DNA of 64,000 nucleotides from Fulvivirga sp. (GTDB lineage Bacteria; Bacteroidota; Bacteroidia; Cytophagales; Cyclobacteriaceae), in contig JANQLQ010000024.1 in NCBI GenBank assembly GCA_028280565.1, positions 1 through 64,000 on the forward strand, written 5' to 3'. Made by a program: the position numbers and the translations under genes. The notes beneath the pieces were generated by a model. That model ran no database searches and was not told the origin of the DNA. It was given only the letters and a program-made list of their open reading frames with translations. Shown piece after piece: positions 46,435-56,171 of the stretch (position 1 is its first letter; each line of letters begins with the position of its first letter).

Positions 46435-46605
46435 CGAGGTATTATGACCTACATTCCATGTTACTCAAACATGCCATTAGCTAGAAACCTAATTCATCCA
46501 CTCATCAAATTAACCTGTGATAATACAAATGAATTCTTTTTGCAACTACGGTGGTGAACAAAACTTCTTTGATGTATAGGAGAAGATGACGTAGTCTATT
46601 GCAAA

Positions 46606-46665
46606 CCGAGCGGACGCTCTATCCCCATTGTAGGTCTTAGGACCGCTACGCTTAACCTAAGACCA
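46606..46665. repeat. Repeat R3, copy C (inverted)
   Basis: Begins CCGAGCGGACGCTC and ends CGCTTAACCTAAGACCA, the reverse complement of copy B. Copies B and C enclose 171 bp of AT-rich sequence (46435-46605) with no ORF of note. This pair fills most of the gap 46332-46740. Confidence 0.85.
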
Positions 46666-46740
46666 GAGGTTGACCAGGGGTTGTGGTACTAAGACTAAGA
46701 CCCAGCTTCCCTATTTTGAAGAGGTTCCAATTGATGTCCA

Positions 46741-48282
46741 TCAATACAAATCCCATTTTCCATCCAAATAGTACTTGTACAATACAGGGTTATGGATCTT
46801 ATTGACCTCTACACTGTCGGTATCACCGGGAAAAACCCTTTTGCCGAAAGAAGTGACCAGGGTCATGGCTTCGTGGTTGATCCATTCGGTGTCGATGTCG
46901 TCAAAGTGGAGGGCTTGAAGGGCCTTTTTTAAACTCTCTTTTTGATAGGATTTGGCGCCTAATACCCAACCCCATTCTCCCAGGGTCACTACCTGGTTGT
47001 GCAAAGGAGCCGTAGTAAACCCTGCGGCTTGTATGGTCTTATCAATGCAATTGAAAGCCTTGGCGGCGTAGTATGGGCTGCCCGCTTGGGTAATGATCAA
47101 CCCGTTGGGGCGCAGGCGTTTGTAACATAGCTTGTATAATTCGAAGGAATAGAGTCGTCCTAGCTCCACGGTCCTGGGGTCGGGCAGGTCGATGATGATG
47201 ACATCGTAAAATGCCCGGTCATCTTCCAAGAAATTGAAGCCATCTTGGTTGATAATGGTCACTTTTTCGTGGCTCATAGAGTTATTGTTCATCGCTACGA
47301 GCCAGGGGTGGGTCTGTCCGAGCTGGGTCATGGCCGGATCTAGGTCTACCAACGTGATTTTTTCTACCTGCTCATATTTCAAGACCTCCCGGGCGGCCCC
47401 GCCGTCACCTCCTCCCATGATCAAGACATGCCTAGGCGCTTTCGACAGTCGCATAACAGGGTGTACCAATGGCTCATGGTACATGACTTCATCGATCGAG
47501 CTAAGTTGCTGGTTGCCGTTCAGGAATAGCCAATGGCCTTCTTCCGACCGGGTGATGGTAATCTTTTGGTATTTGGTCTGCTCTTCATAAATTACCCGGT
47601 CTTTGTAGCGCGACTGCTCCCCGTACCGGATGATCGGTTCTGCGAAAACTACCCCGGCCACTAACAAAAGGAACACCCCTACGGTAGCAATAGTTAAACG
47701 TCCTTCGATTTTTTTATCCAGGGCTGATTTCAGCATAATGAAAAGCCCACAGGCCACCATAAAATTAATACTTCCCAGGATAAAAGGGGTGTAAGTAAGC
47801 CCTAGGTAAGGCAATCCAATGAACGCAAAGAACACCCCTCCAAGCAGGCTCCCGTAGTAATCCTTTTCCAGCACCGAAGATACATTGATCCTCAACTCTT
47901 CGAATTCATCATTGAGCCTCACCACGATCGGGATCTCCATACCGATCAAAAGACCGATCAAAACGCTCATAGTGTAGATCACGAAACCTACATATCCATA
48001 AAACGCGGAAGCCGTATAGGTAATCACCGAAACAAATGCCGCCAGCAATGAAAGCGTGAACTCAATATAAATGAAACGTTCCAACAGGCGGTCCTCGATA
48101 CCTTTACTAATACGACTACCCAAACCCATGGAAAACAGCATGATGGAAACGATCATGGTCCATTGGAAAACAGAATCTCCTAGGAAGTACGTGGCCAGGG
48201 TGGAAAGGACATATTCTGCTACAATCCCGGAAAGGCCTGTAGCAAACAAAGCAAGTTTTAAGACATTCGAACGGTATTTCAC
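46741..48282 (-). CDS. speE: Membrane-anchored spermidine synthase (aminopropyltransferase)
   Basis: A 513-residue protein with about seven N-terminal transmembrane helices (to about 220) and a C-terminal aminopropyltransferase domain. The catalytic set is complete: GGGDGGAAREVL (near 290), VDLD, NQDGFNF and IDLPDPR, with LYSFELY and QAGSPYYAAKAF following. It should transfer an aminopropyl group from decarboxylated SAM to an amine; the membrane anchor suggests a substrate made or used at the envelope. It is the last gene of the minus-strand pspA operon and the intact paralog of the protein at 38370. Confidence 0.94.
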   Translation of the reverse strand: MKYRSNVLKLALFATGLSGIVAEYVLSTLATYFLGDSVFQWTMIVSIMLFSMGLGSRISKGIEDRLLERFIYIEFTLSLLAAFVSVITYTASAFYGYVGFVIYTMSVLIGLLIGMEIPIVVRLNDEFEELRINVSSVLEKDYYGSLLGGVFFAFIGLPYLGLTYTPFILGSINFMVACGLFIMLKSALDKKIEGRLTIATVGVFLLLVAGVVFAEPIIRYGEQSRYKDRVIYEEQTKYQKITITRSEEGHWLFLNGNQQLSSIDEVMYHEPLVHPVMRLSKAPRHVLIMGGGDGGAAREVLKYEQVEKITLVDLDPAMTQLGQTHPWLVAMNNNSMSHEKVTIINQDGFNFLEDDRAFYDVIIIDLPDPRTVELGRLYSFELYKLCYKRLRPNGLIITQAGSPYYAAKAFNCIDKTIQAAGFTTAPLHNQVVTLGEWGWVLGAKSYQKESLKKALQALHFDDIDTEWINHEAMTLVTSFGKRVFPGDTDSVEVNKIHNPVLYKYYLDGKWDLY

Positions 48283-48522
48283 GGATTATCTAATGAATTT
48301 TCAACGGCCACGTGGAATTCTCATGATGCAACCTTTACATCCCGGGGTGCTTTTCGGCCAACCATTATTTATCCTCGGTTCGTGTCTTTGAAAGAAACCC
48401 ATTTCATGCAAACACTCCCCGTAGCTGGGGATCAAAGTTAGGAACTCGAAGTAATTTCTAACTTCGGGCTCCCAACCCCTGACCAGGGATAGATTAAGGT
48501 ATCAATTTTAGTAAATCCCGGC

Positions 48523-49386
48523 TCAAAGTGCCCAAGTGATGAGGACGGATCCGCCGATATAAGCGAAAGCTTCGATCAATGCGGCCCCACAGTTAGGGCG
48601 CTCCTGGTTGATGATCTCATCCGTAAGATTTTGTCCTGGCAGCAGGATCTTATCCGTTAAAAAACGCGCCAAGGGTAAGAAAACAAGCCCTATAGCCACA
48701 TCTATGCCTACATCTTCTAAAGTGATGATCCAATCTTCGAAATCATGCATCAGGGCAAAACGTACCAGGTTGGCGATAGCGATCATAGCACCGGCAAAGC
48801 CGATCCCCACGGCTACGTTGTCTTTTTCGATATGCTCGTGGACATCGTAAGGGGTAATCGCATTATATACCAGTGAAGTGATAAACATTAAGGCCATTCC
48901 TAAGATCCAATACAAGATAGCGGTAACGATAGGTCCGCCGTCTCCATATCCTTCCCCGTGGATAGCTCCCAAAATGATGAGACCGGTAGCTATAGCTATG
49001 GCCCCTTCAATGATGCCTGTACCCATATTCCGATCCTCCAGGATCTCTTTTTTTACACTAAAATGCCGTAAGATGACCTTATCGTTAATGATTATGGAAA
49101 GGTTAAGTAGAAGGATCGCCAATAATCCATACACCCCGATATCTACCAGGTCGATCCAAAGGCCGCTGGATTCTCCTAATACTGCGCTACCAATGGCTAA
49201 CAAGAGTCCAATGAAGTAGCCTACATAGGCAAAGGAAAAAGCAAAGTTGTCATTCTCTACCAGCTCATGCGTTACTTTTACTTTAGGATGGAACAGTTGG
49301 TAGACGACCTTACCGATCACAAAGAGTATGAATGAGGCAGCAAGATAGATGGCCGTGGTAATGATCCCGTCAATAATTGTTGTCAT
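48523..49386 (-). CDS. DUF350 membrane protein with two tandem domains (YjfL-like)
   Basis: A 287-residue integral membrane protein with eight hydrophobic helices arranged as two DUF350 repeats (about 1-140 and 145-287); each repeat holds a conserved NDNFAFSFAYVGYF or KDNVAVGIGFAGAM-type segment followed by a G-rich helix. E. coli YjfL is a single-repeat member and sits in the same operon as the PspA homolog YjfJ. The function is unknown. It lies 25 bp downstream of the lipoprotein gene and upstream of the spermidine synthase. Confidence 0.9.
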   Translation of the reverse strand: MTTIIDGIITTAIYLAASFILFVIGKVVYQLFHPKVKVTHELVENDNFAFSFAYVGYFIGLLLAIGSAVLGESSGLWIDLVDIGVYGLLAILLLNLSIIINDKVILRHFSVKKEILEDRNMGTGIIEGAIAIATGLIILGAIHGEGYGDGGPIVTAILYWILGMALMFITSLVYNAITPYDVHEHIEKDNVAVGIGFAGAMIAIANLVRFALMHDFEDWIITLEDVGIDVAIGLVFLPLARFLTDKILLPGQNLTDEIINQERPNCGAALIEAFAYIGGSVLITWAL

Positions 49387-49411
49387 AGGTATATGTTAAA
49401 TCATGAATGGC

Positions 49412-50137
49412 TTATTTACCAAATCCTCCTCCGCGGGAGCGTGATCTTGATCCCCCATAGCGCGAACCGGAGCGCGAAGTACGATTGGATACTCTTTGTT
49501 TAAAGGAGGAAGTATTCCTGCTCCAAGCAGAATTTGGCCGGGTACTCCGGTTGTAATCGCTATTGGTGCCGTAGTAGCTTCTGCCACGGGTGGTGGGACC
49601 GTAATACGAGCGCCCTGTGCCGTAGTAGCCACGGCGGTAGTCATCATAGTACGATCTTCTCGCGGGGAAAGACATCATATTGAACATGCTACTCATAAAA
49701 GCATACTGCCCGTAGAATGCCCAAAAACTACTTCCACCTTGGTTATTCCAAAAGCCATATTTTTCATTCCCTACATAGTTATTATACCCCGGCGGGCTCA
49801 CACTTTTGACCAGCTTGCCATCTTCTCCCCGTGAGGCCAACTCCATTCCCATGTCATTGGCGTGGCGTTCGAAAAATGCTTTATCCACTTCGTACCAATC
49901 AGTGGTCCTTTCCTCCGGTTTACCAGCTTCTTTTTCTTCTATGACCCGGTATTGGTGATAGTATTTGCTGAAAAAGTTGCCTTCAACATTCATATCGTGC
50001 AACAGGACTGAAAATACTCGATCCGTTGGAATATCTTTCACGATCACATCCACTGGGTTCTTTTGGAATTTCTTGCCTCCACAACTCGATAAGGCAACTA
50101 AAAAGAAAAAGATCAGTGGAATTTTAAAGGTTTTCAT
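49412..50137 (-). CDS. Lipoprotein with Arg/Ser/Tyr/Gly-rich low-complexity tail
   Basis: A 241-residue lipoprotein (lipobox LSSC, Cys19). Residues 20-150 form a folded, charged and then aromatic part (WYEVDKAFFERHAND; GSSFWAFYGQYAFM). The last 90 residues are a low-complexity tail with repeated RSYYG and SRSR units ending GGGFGK. In E. coli the corresponding position is taken by yjfM (DUF1190), whose relatives also end in Ser/Gly-rich tails, but homology here is not shown. The tail could bind polyanions at the envelope. Confidence 0.75.
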   Translation of the reverse strand: MKTFKIPLIFFFLVALSSCGGKKFQKNPVDVIVKDIPTDRVFSVLLHDMNVEGNFFSKYYHQYRVIEEKEAGKPEERTTDWYEVDKAFFERHANDMGMELASRGEDGKLVKSVSPPGYNNYVGNEKYGFWNNQGGSSFWAFYGQYAFMSSMFNMMSFPARRSYYDDYRRGYYGTGRSYYGPTTRGRSYYGTNSDYNRSTRPNSAWSRNTSSFKQRVSNRTSRSGSRYGGSRSRSRGGGFGK

Positions 50138-50240
50138 CCGTGTACAGTTAATTCTAATTTCAAATATAGTAAATCATTGGACCTGCGAAATAAAATGACC
50201 CAATATCCTCATTTTGAGTTTGTTTTTCGTTCTTGAGGTA

Positions 50241-50332
50241 GTGGGTGGGTCCACGTAAAGCCATGTAAGGAGCGCAAAGTGCGCAAAACTTCTCCGCGCT
50301 CTTGGCGAGAACCTTTGCGGCCTTTGCGAGAA
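50241..50332. repeat. GC-rich imperfect repeat between lipoprotein and DUF4178 genes
   Basis: Contains GGAGCGCAAAGTGCGCAAAA and GGCGAGAACCTTTGCGGCC, with repeated GCAAAG/CTTTGCG words that can pair. The right end touches the stop of the DUF4178 gene. It could form an mRNA structure inside the operon. Confidence 0.4.
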
Positions 50333-50334
50333 AC

Positions 50335-50883
50335 TCACTGCCCTGGAATAATATTCGATATCTCGTATTCCTTCACCACCTTCCCTACCGACGCTTCGAA
50401 ATTACGCTCATCCCACTGGGTGATGGACAATACATGTTTCTCGTCATCGTCATAATAGTCCCAAGTGATCAGCTCCTCCCAGTCGTCTGTACCCTTGGTT
50501 TTGTCATTGAAATAACCGGCACTGTCCGTATGGAGGTGGTAGTTGATCCCTTCATACGCTAGTTTTTTAGGAGGTCTTTCCTTTTTGATGGTCTTATCAA
50601 TGATGTCATCTCCTAAATCCCGTATCTTAATGTTTTTCATGGCGGTGATCCATAGCTCCCCCTCATCTTCCACGCCCAGGTAGATCACTTCGTCCCCGGA
50701 GTCCAGCATATACTCATGGGAAAAGTTATTGTGCCCCCAGTCGTATTGGTATACTTCTTTCACCTCCCACGATTTCATATCGTAATCCAGGATAAACCCT
50801 TGATCCAGGTCAGTCACCTTGAGGTTAGTCACGTCGTATTCCGGCTGCTTCTCTTTCTTTTTAAAAAAATCAAATAGTCCCAT
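50335..50883 (-). CDS. DUF4178-type protein
   Basis: A 182-residue cytosolic protein starting MGLFDFFKKKEKQPEYDVTN, an amphipathic basic start typical of DUF4178 proteins, followed by a beta-rich body (SHEYMLDSGDEVIYLGVEDEGE; YHLHTDSAGYFNDKT; ISQWDERNFEASVG-like end). The family recurs next to PspA, DUF350 and spermidine-synthase genes in many bacteria. The function is unknown. It is 63 bp downstream of the 52-residue membrane protein gene. Confidence 0.85.
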   Translation of the reverse strand: MGLFDFFKKKEKQPEYDVTNLKVTDLDQGFILDYDMKSWEVKEVYQYDWGHNNFSHEYMLDSGDEVIYLGVEDEGELWITAMKNIKIRDLGDDIIDKTIKKERPPKKLAYEGINYHLHTDSAGYFNDKTKGTDDWEELITWDYYDDDEKHVLSITQWDERNFEASVGKVVKEYEISNIIPGQ

Positions 50884-50946
50884 TTTTTAGTCTTGAGTAG
50901 TTCGTATTGAGTCTTGAGTAATAAGTCGTAAGTACTGTTTGAGGAT

Positions 50947-51105
50947 TCAGCTCCTCTTTCCAAACACCTTGGTAAAAAGGTATAGTATTCCTAAAACGAT
51001 CAATGCTAAGATACCCAACTTGAACAAGATCCTGAAAATGAAGCCCCCGGCTAGCGCCAAGAGGACTAGTACGGCCAAGATCTTGAAAATATCAGCTGTC
51101 TTCAT
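50947..51105 (-). CDS. 52-residue two-helix membrane protein, overlooked small gene
   Basis: ATG at 51105 opens a 52-codon frame ending at TGA (50949-50947). The peptide begins MKTADIFKILAVLVLLALAG and contains two hydrophobic segments (about 8-24 and 28-44) followed by FTKVFGKRS. It overlaps the 3' end of the AAA+ gene by 14 bp in another frame and precedes DUF4178, a strong sign that it is a translated operon member. The function is unknown; it may anchor the AAA+ protein or tune the membrane. Confidence 0.75.
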   Translation of the reverse strand: MKTADIFKILAVLVLLALAGGFIFRILFKLGILALIVLGILYLFTKVFGKRS

Positions 51106-54100
51106 CCTTTTTTGATTTTCTTTTTAAGTTAAACAACAACATCTCTTCTCGTATTCCATCGAGATGCTTTCCAATGTTTTCCATTTCCTTGACCACCAGG
51201 CCGGCAGGGTTTCCCCCGCCATAGCCGGCCAGCTCTTGTTTTTTAAGGAACTTTCCAAGTATATCCTCCCACCGGCTTTTTTCCCCTGCTGAAAGTTTGT
51301 TCACTAAGGATTTAAATTTGAGCAGGTTGGCCTCGGCACCCGACGTTAGCGTTTGAGATTCACTTTCATAATGTGACAGGATCAACGTATCCAGCTCTTT
51401 GTCATTCATCACACTCACCACCTTCTCCGCTATTTTATTCATGTCGCGGTAGGAGCCTTGCAGTTTAAAAGCAGGTTCTGTCCTGTATTCGTCGGACTGG
51501 GCCGCCGAGTATATGTACTCCTTATTTACCTTAAGGATCGCATCTCTCACCACTAAAAGCTTCTTCAATAGCTCCACGTACTCATTGACCTCTTCCGAGG
51601 AGTGGCTCGCTTCAAAATCGATGCCTTCATGCTGCCCGGTACTGGCTATTTTCAACATTGATAGCACATCTTTGTGGCTTTTGCCGGATAGCCTGGCCAA
51701 TACTGCATTAGACGTAAGGCTATTTTCAAGGTAGCTAAGTTTGAAAACCTCTTCAGAGTCGCCGATAATATCACCGAGGTTATAGATATCTGCCCGGTTG
51801 GCCAGCATATCGGGTATGCGGAACTTTTCACCACTTTCGGTGTAGGGGTTCCCGGCCATTACCACGCAAACCCTTTTGCCACGGAAATCGTAGGTACGAC
51901 TTTTTCCTTTGTAGACCCCTTCTATTTTACGCTGGGCATCACACAGCGAGATAAATTTTTGTAAAAACTCCGGGTTACAGTGCTGGATGTCATCCAGGTA
52001 GATCATTATATTATCGCCCATTTCGAAGGCCAGGTTCAGTTTCTTGAGCTCTTCACGGGCCCCGGCATTGGGCGCTTGTTCAGGGTCGAGGGCCAGTACA
52101 TTATGACCAAGGGCAGGTCCATTTATTTTCATAAAGATCACCCCCAGCCGATTGGCGATGTATTCCATTAGGGTGGTTTTGCCATAGCCCGGTGGAGAGA
52201 TCAATAGCAGCAAACCCATTAGGTCTGTACGTTTACTCTCTCCCGCCGTGCCCATTTGCTTCGCCAGGTTTGCACCGATCAGGGGAAGATATACCTCATC
52301 GATCAACTTATTTCTCACAAAAGAGGACATCACCCTAGGCTTGAACTCTTCCAAACGCAGCTCTTCGGAAAACTTTTGGGTCATCTCTTTCTTGAGATGA
52401 TGGTAGGCCTCAAAAAGGGGGACACGATCGTTGACATATTTCCTCATTTTGCACAAAAAATGATTAAAATGAAGCTCGTAAACGCCCTCTTTAACCCATG
52501 AGTGATCTCCTTGGAGGCCTTCCAACGTCACATGAAGAGAGGCATGGACCACTTTATTGGCGTGGTAATCATCCACCAGCAGGATCACACTGACTTCCTC
52601 CACGTAATCTTTCCAATGATGAACGGCACCGTTGCCCTGCAGGAAGGAGTTCACCCAGTTTTTCACATGATGGTAGGCCTCCGGTATATTATCCCCATAA
52701 CCTCGCAGGGAATCGTCAAACAGTTTTTGAGCTTTTTTTGTCTTGAGGTGTTCCTTAAAAGCGTGCAATAACTCGTCGGCTACCTTATCAATAACAAATT
52801 TATCGCCCCGTGATATCTCATAAAATAAGTATTCGGCGGCATCTTCAACGATGGAAGGTTCAAATAAGCCTGTTTTCTCCAAAAACTGGCCTAAATCATC
52901 TTTCAACTGGTTTAAAAGGTGGTCAAATTCCCGTGTACCCGGGAATACCTGTAAAATAATGCCCGCACTTTTCAGTTGGTGGTTGAGAAAGCTCTTTTTA
53001 GTGGGATCAACATGTTTTTTCCAGTACAGCGCGGCCGCAGCCCTAGATACTGCCGGGTAGCGGAGCAAGTCGGAGGTGTGCATAATATTGAGCAACGCCG
53101 TAAGCAGGATGGTAGCATCGTGATCATGGACTCCCTTAACATATCCTTCATCAAATCGTACAGACATAAATTTGGTCACGTGATCTTTCAGCTCTTTATC
53201 CGGCATTTGGTACAGTGTTTCTGCCTTTATGGCTTCATCATGACGGGCTGCTTCTAATAATTTATACACCAGGTATTCCCCACGATAGACGTCATCGCAT
53301 TCCGATACCAGGGCTTGGTCTATCACCTCGTGATAGGTGCTGGTGATGTCATCATCAACACGTTCGAAAAAGTTAGTGCCACTCAAGTGAAAATACAGGC
53401 TATCTTCCTTGTTGACCACGGTCAGGTCGAGAGGCTGGGTGTTAACGGTAAACTTATGGGTGCCAAACTTGATCACATCCTGGCCTTCCACGAATAGCTC
53501 GGACCTGTCTTTTAACTGTCGTACAGCATCCTCCTTCAGCGTCTTTAATTTACTGACAATATCTTCTGATTTGACCGTATCGCCTATGTGCTCTAGCTCC
53601 CGGATGATCTCACGGATCTTTTCGATCATAATATCGGAGGCATAGTACCCATTGATCTCGGCTACGGAATCAAACCGGGCAATACGATTTTGAACGGCCT
53701 TCAATATCCTTTCCGCTGACTTGGCCAATGTATTCGCTCTCCTGTTTTTCTCCTCTACCAGGTTAAGCTTCCGGTTTTCAAAAGCATTGTAGACCTCCTC
53801 ACGTTTAACACTGACCTTGTCAATAAATTCATCGAATTCGGAAAACTTGCCCTCCAGTTCCTCGAGCTGCACCATGATCTTACCCAGGTATTCGTCACAT
53901 TTCTCCGGGGTATCGCATACGTCAATGAAGTTGATCACGCCTTGGTCCACCAGCTTCATTTGGGCATTAAATTCCGCTTTGCCCTCCACGCTGAACATCT
54001 CTTTTCGCTTTCGCTTCAAGGCCGCCTTCAACTGGTTAAACTTAGAATAGATACTGGAAATATTATCGATGATCCGCGTGGTTTGGGTGGTATCCTTTAT

Positions 54101-56053
54101 TTCCAAGTTACTCACGATTTCGATCAGCATTTCCAATTCGCCCGATACCTGTGCGATCCGTTCTCCTATTTTATCAGCCTCCACCACTTTTTTCACTTCT
54201 TCAAGATCGCGGTTCAGCATTTCCACTTTTTCTTCATAAGGAGATAAGGCTTTATCCTTTAACAGGAAGCTCACACAATCTTGCGAAACCTGGTCGTAAA
54301 ACCCGGCCAATTCCTCTTCATAGTGGCCTATCTTTTGAAGGTCGGCATACCGCAATTCCTTCAAAGAGATGATTTCCCCCCTGGCCTTTCTTAAGTCTGC
54401 CAGGTTGAGCACATACTGGTCTATATTTTTGGCGGTAGTTTTTTTTATCCTTTTGATCAGCTCATCGGCGTTTTTGGTGGCTTCGCTGATCCTCCCCTTG
54501 GTGTCCTCTTGGATCTTGACTACTTTTTCAAATTCATCTACCGCTGATGAAGCTACCTCCCGGATCTCTTCCAGCGGACTGTTGAGCTGGAAGGTCTCTT
54601 TTTTGTCCAGCCAGTGGTAGGTGTCCAGTATATCGGTCGAGATCTTGATCAAGTCTACATAAAGGCCACTGTAGGCATTATCTTTATGAATAAGATTGAG
54701 CAGTTCGTTGCATTCTGCCATGGCTTTCACTACCTCCTTGTTGCCGATCTTATTGAGGTAGGAGTTATTAGATACCTCGGCTTTATAATCAGGACCCGTA
54801 TAGGGTGTTTGCCATATTTGTACTACGTGGTGCTTTTTGGGCTCATCATCTGCCTTAAAGAGACACATTTCACCGTTTTCAAAAATAGAATACCCGTGGC
54901 AGATGGTAGGATTCTCGGCCTTTTGCTCAATTAAATTATAATGCATGAGCAGGTACGTCCCTGTTTGCCGGTTGTAAAATACATACAGGTAATCTTCACC
55001 ATTGGGCGAGGCGATCCGCCGCTCAAAGATCATAGAACTAAGCTCGTTGTCGAATTTCTTGAATTCCCCGGACTGCAAATAGTACCCTTTGGTGAAAATT
55101 ATACCATGGTCATCGGGAAGTAAGATACAAGCATCTTTTAACTCGTCAATCCGCCGGGCTTCATTGACCTTGGCATTGTAAACAATATAGCGGTAGCCTT
55201 CCTGGTAGGGACGTATTTTCAAGATAACAATATTACCGACTAAGGCATAGTATATTTCGGCATCTTCCAGGGTCTGGTCCTTATGATCCACAGATTCCGA
55301 GTAGATCCCCTGGCCATCATCCGTGTTGTCCTCTACCTTGATGGTGAGGTCTCCGCCAGTGGTTTCCACAAACACCTTATCTTCAACCGAGACATGGGGG
55401 TAGCTCCCCTCCCGGAAATTATCCCTGCTAGTCTTTACCCAATTAAAGTCATGTTGCGCTGGAAATCGAAACTCATGATCGCTCCTATTATCGATGTACT
55501 TCAAACGGCCATCCGTGATCTGCCATTTAAAGGTCTTTATATCTGTGACGTCCTTACCTACCCTGAATACCATGTGCAGGTCTATCCCGTTCTTGAAAAA
55601 CCTGACAAAGTGGGTGTTTTTATAGTATTTGTAGAGTTTATTAAAATCCTCGATAAAAGTTTCATCGCTTATCAAGTCCAATCCTGCCGCGTGGAAAGCG
55701 TGGTCCTGGTAGGTATATATGCTGAAAACATCTGCTAGTTGGGTCCCTGTTTTCAGTCCCATGTGTACATTGTAGCCAAAAAGAAAGAAATCTTGGATAG
55801 GGATCATATCCCATGGGATACAGTTGTTATCCGTGGTCACTCTTTCTGTGCCTATCAGTGCGGTCTCGATAGAGCCAAAGACCTTTTTCCTTTCTTCGTT
55901 CAGCTTTTTTAAGAGTTCCTGCAGGTGGTCCGCATTTTTCTTTAACCGGTTTTGGAGTATTTCATAGGCACCTCCTTCTAATCGGCTGGAATTTTCGCGG
56001 ATCTCTCCAGGTTGGTCGAGTTCACCGTTACCGGTCATAGTGTTGTTTTTCAA
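51092..56053 (-). CDS. Giant AAA+ ATPase with DUF3686 N-terminus
   Basis: A 1653-residue protein. The N-terminal half has a DUF3686 ('DNA repair ATPase') character with WD-like beta sequence (to about 440) and then a long coiled coil (about 480-870, ending DRSELFVEGQDVIKFG). The C-terminal AAA+ module carries Walker A SPPGYGKTT (near 1288) and Walker B IMIYLDD (near 1353), with a sensor region VVMAGNPYTESG. Despite the name, no DNA-binding domain is visible; the operon with flotillin and PspA suggests a membrane-associated remodeller. It overlaps the 52-residue membrane protein gene and lies 118 bp from the flotillin. Confidence 0.92.
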   Translation of the reverse strand: MKNNTMTGNGELDQPGEIRENSSRLEGGAYEILQNRLKKNADHLQELLKKLNEERKKVFGSIETALIGTERVTTDNNCIPWDMIPIQDFFLFGYNVHMGLKTGTQLADVFSIYTYQDHAFHAAGLDLISDETFIEDFNKLYKYYKNTHFVRFFKNGIDLHMVFRVGKDVTDIKTFKWQITDGRLKYIDNRSDHEFRFPAQHDFNWVKTSRDNFREGSYPHVSVEDKVFVETTGGDLTIKVEDNTDDGQGIYSESVDHKDQTLEDAEIYYALVGNIVILKIRPYQEGYRYIVYNAKVNEARRIDELKDACILLPDDHGIIFTKGYYLQSGEFKKFDNELSSMIFERRIASPNGEDYLYVFYNRQTGTYLLMHYNLIEQKAENPTICHGYSIFENGEMCLFKADDEPKKHHVVQIWQTPYTGPDYKAEVSNNSYLNKIGNKEVVKAMAECNELLNLIHKDNAYSGLYVDLIKISTDILDTYHWLDKKETFQLNSPLEEIREVASSAVDEFEKVVKIQEDTKGRISEATKNADELIKRIKKTTAKNIDQYVLNLADLRKARGEIISLKELRYADLQKIGHYEEELAGFYDQVSQDCVSFLLKDKALSPYEEKVEMLNRDLEEVKKVVEADKIGERIAQVSGELEMLIEIVSNLEIKDTTQTTRIIDNISSIYSKFNQLKAALKRKRKEMFSVEGKAEFNAQMKLVDQGVINFIDVCDTPEKCDEYLGKIMVQLEELEGKFSEFDEFIDKVSVKREEVYNAFENRKLNLVEEKNRRANTLAKSAERILKAVQNRIARFDSVAEINGYYASDIMIEKIREIIRELEHIGDTVKSEDIVSKLKTLKEDAVRQLKDRSELFVEGQDVIKFGTHKFTVNTQPLDLTVVNKEDSLYFHLSGTNFFERVDDDITSTYHEVIDQALVSECDDVYRGEYLVYKLLEAARHDEAIKAETLYQMPDKELKDHVTKFMSVRFDEGYVKGVHDHDATILLTALLNIMHTSDLLRYPAVSRAAAALYWKKHVDPTKKSFLNHQLKSAGIILQVFPGTREFDHLLNQLKDDLGQFLEKTGLFEPSIVEDAAEYLFYEISRGDKFVIDKVADELLHAFKEHLKTKKAQKLFDDSLRGYGDNIPEAYHHVKNWVNSFLQGNGAVHHWKDYVEEVSVILLVDDYHANKVVHASLHVTLEGLQGDHSWVKEGVYELHFNHFLCKMRKYVNDRVPLFEAYHHLKKEMTQKFSEELRLEEFKPRVMSSFVRNKLIDEVYLPLIGANLAKQMGTAGESKRTDLMGLLLLISPPGYGKTTLMEYIANRLGVIFMKINGPALGHNVLALDPEQAPNAGAREELKKLNLAFEMGDNIMIYLDDIQHCNPEFLQKFISLCDAQRKIEGVYKGKSRTYDFRGKRVCVVMAGNPYTESGEKFRIPDMLANRADIYNLGDIIGDSEEVFKLSYLENSLTSNAVLARLSGKSHKDVLSMLKIASTGQHEGIDFEASHSSEEVNEYVELLKKLLVVRDAILKVNKEYIYSAAQSDEYRTEPAFKLQGSYRDMNKIAEKVVSVMNDKELDTLILSHYESESQTLTSGAEANLLKFKSLVNKLSAGEKSRWEDILGKFLKKQELAGYGGGNPAGLVVKEMENIGKHLDGIREEMLLFNLKRKSKKDEDS

Positions 56054-56171
56054 TTATGTGTGTAACATCTGAGTCCATGCCTGTGTAATGGCACCGTGTG
56101 GTTTGGTCCATTCATAACCCTTCCATAAGCAGGAAGGGTTTTGGAATAAGCGTTGCTTGGCAGAAGTAAAC

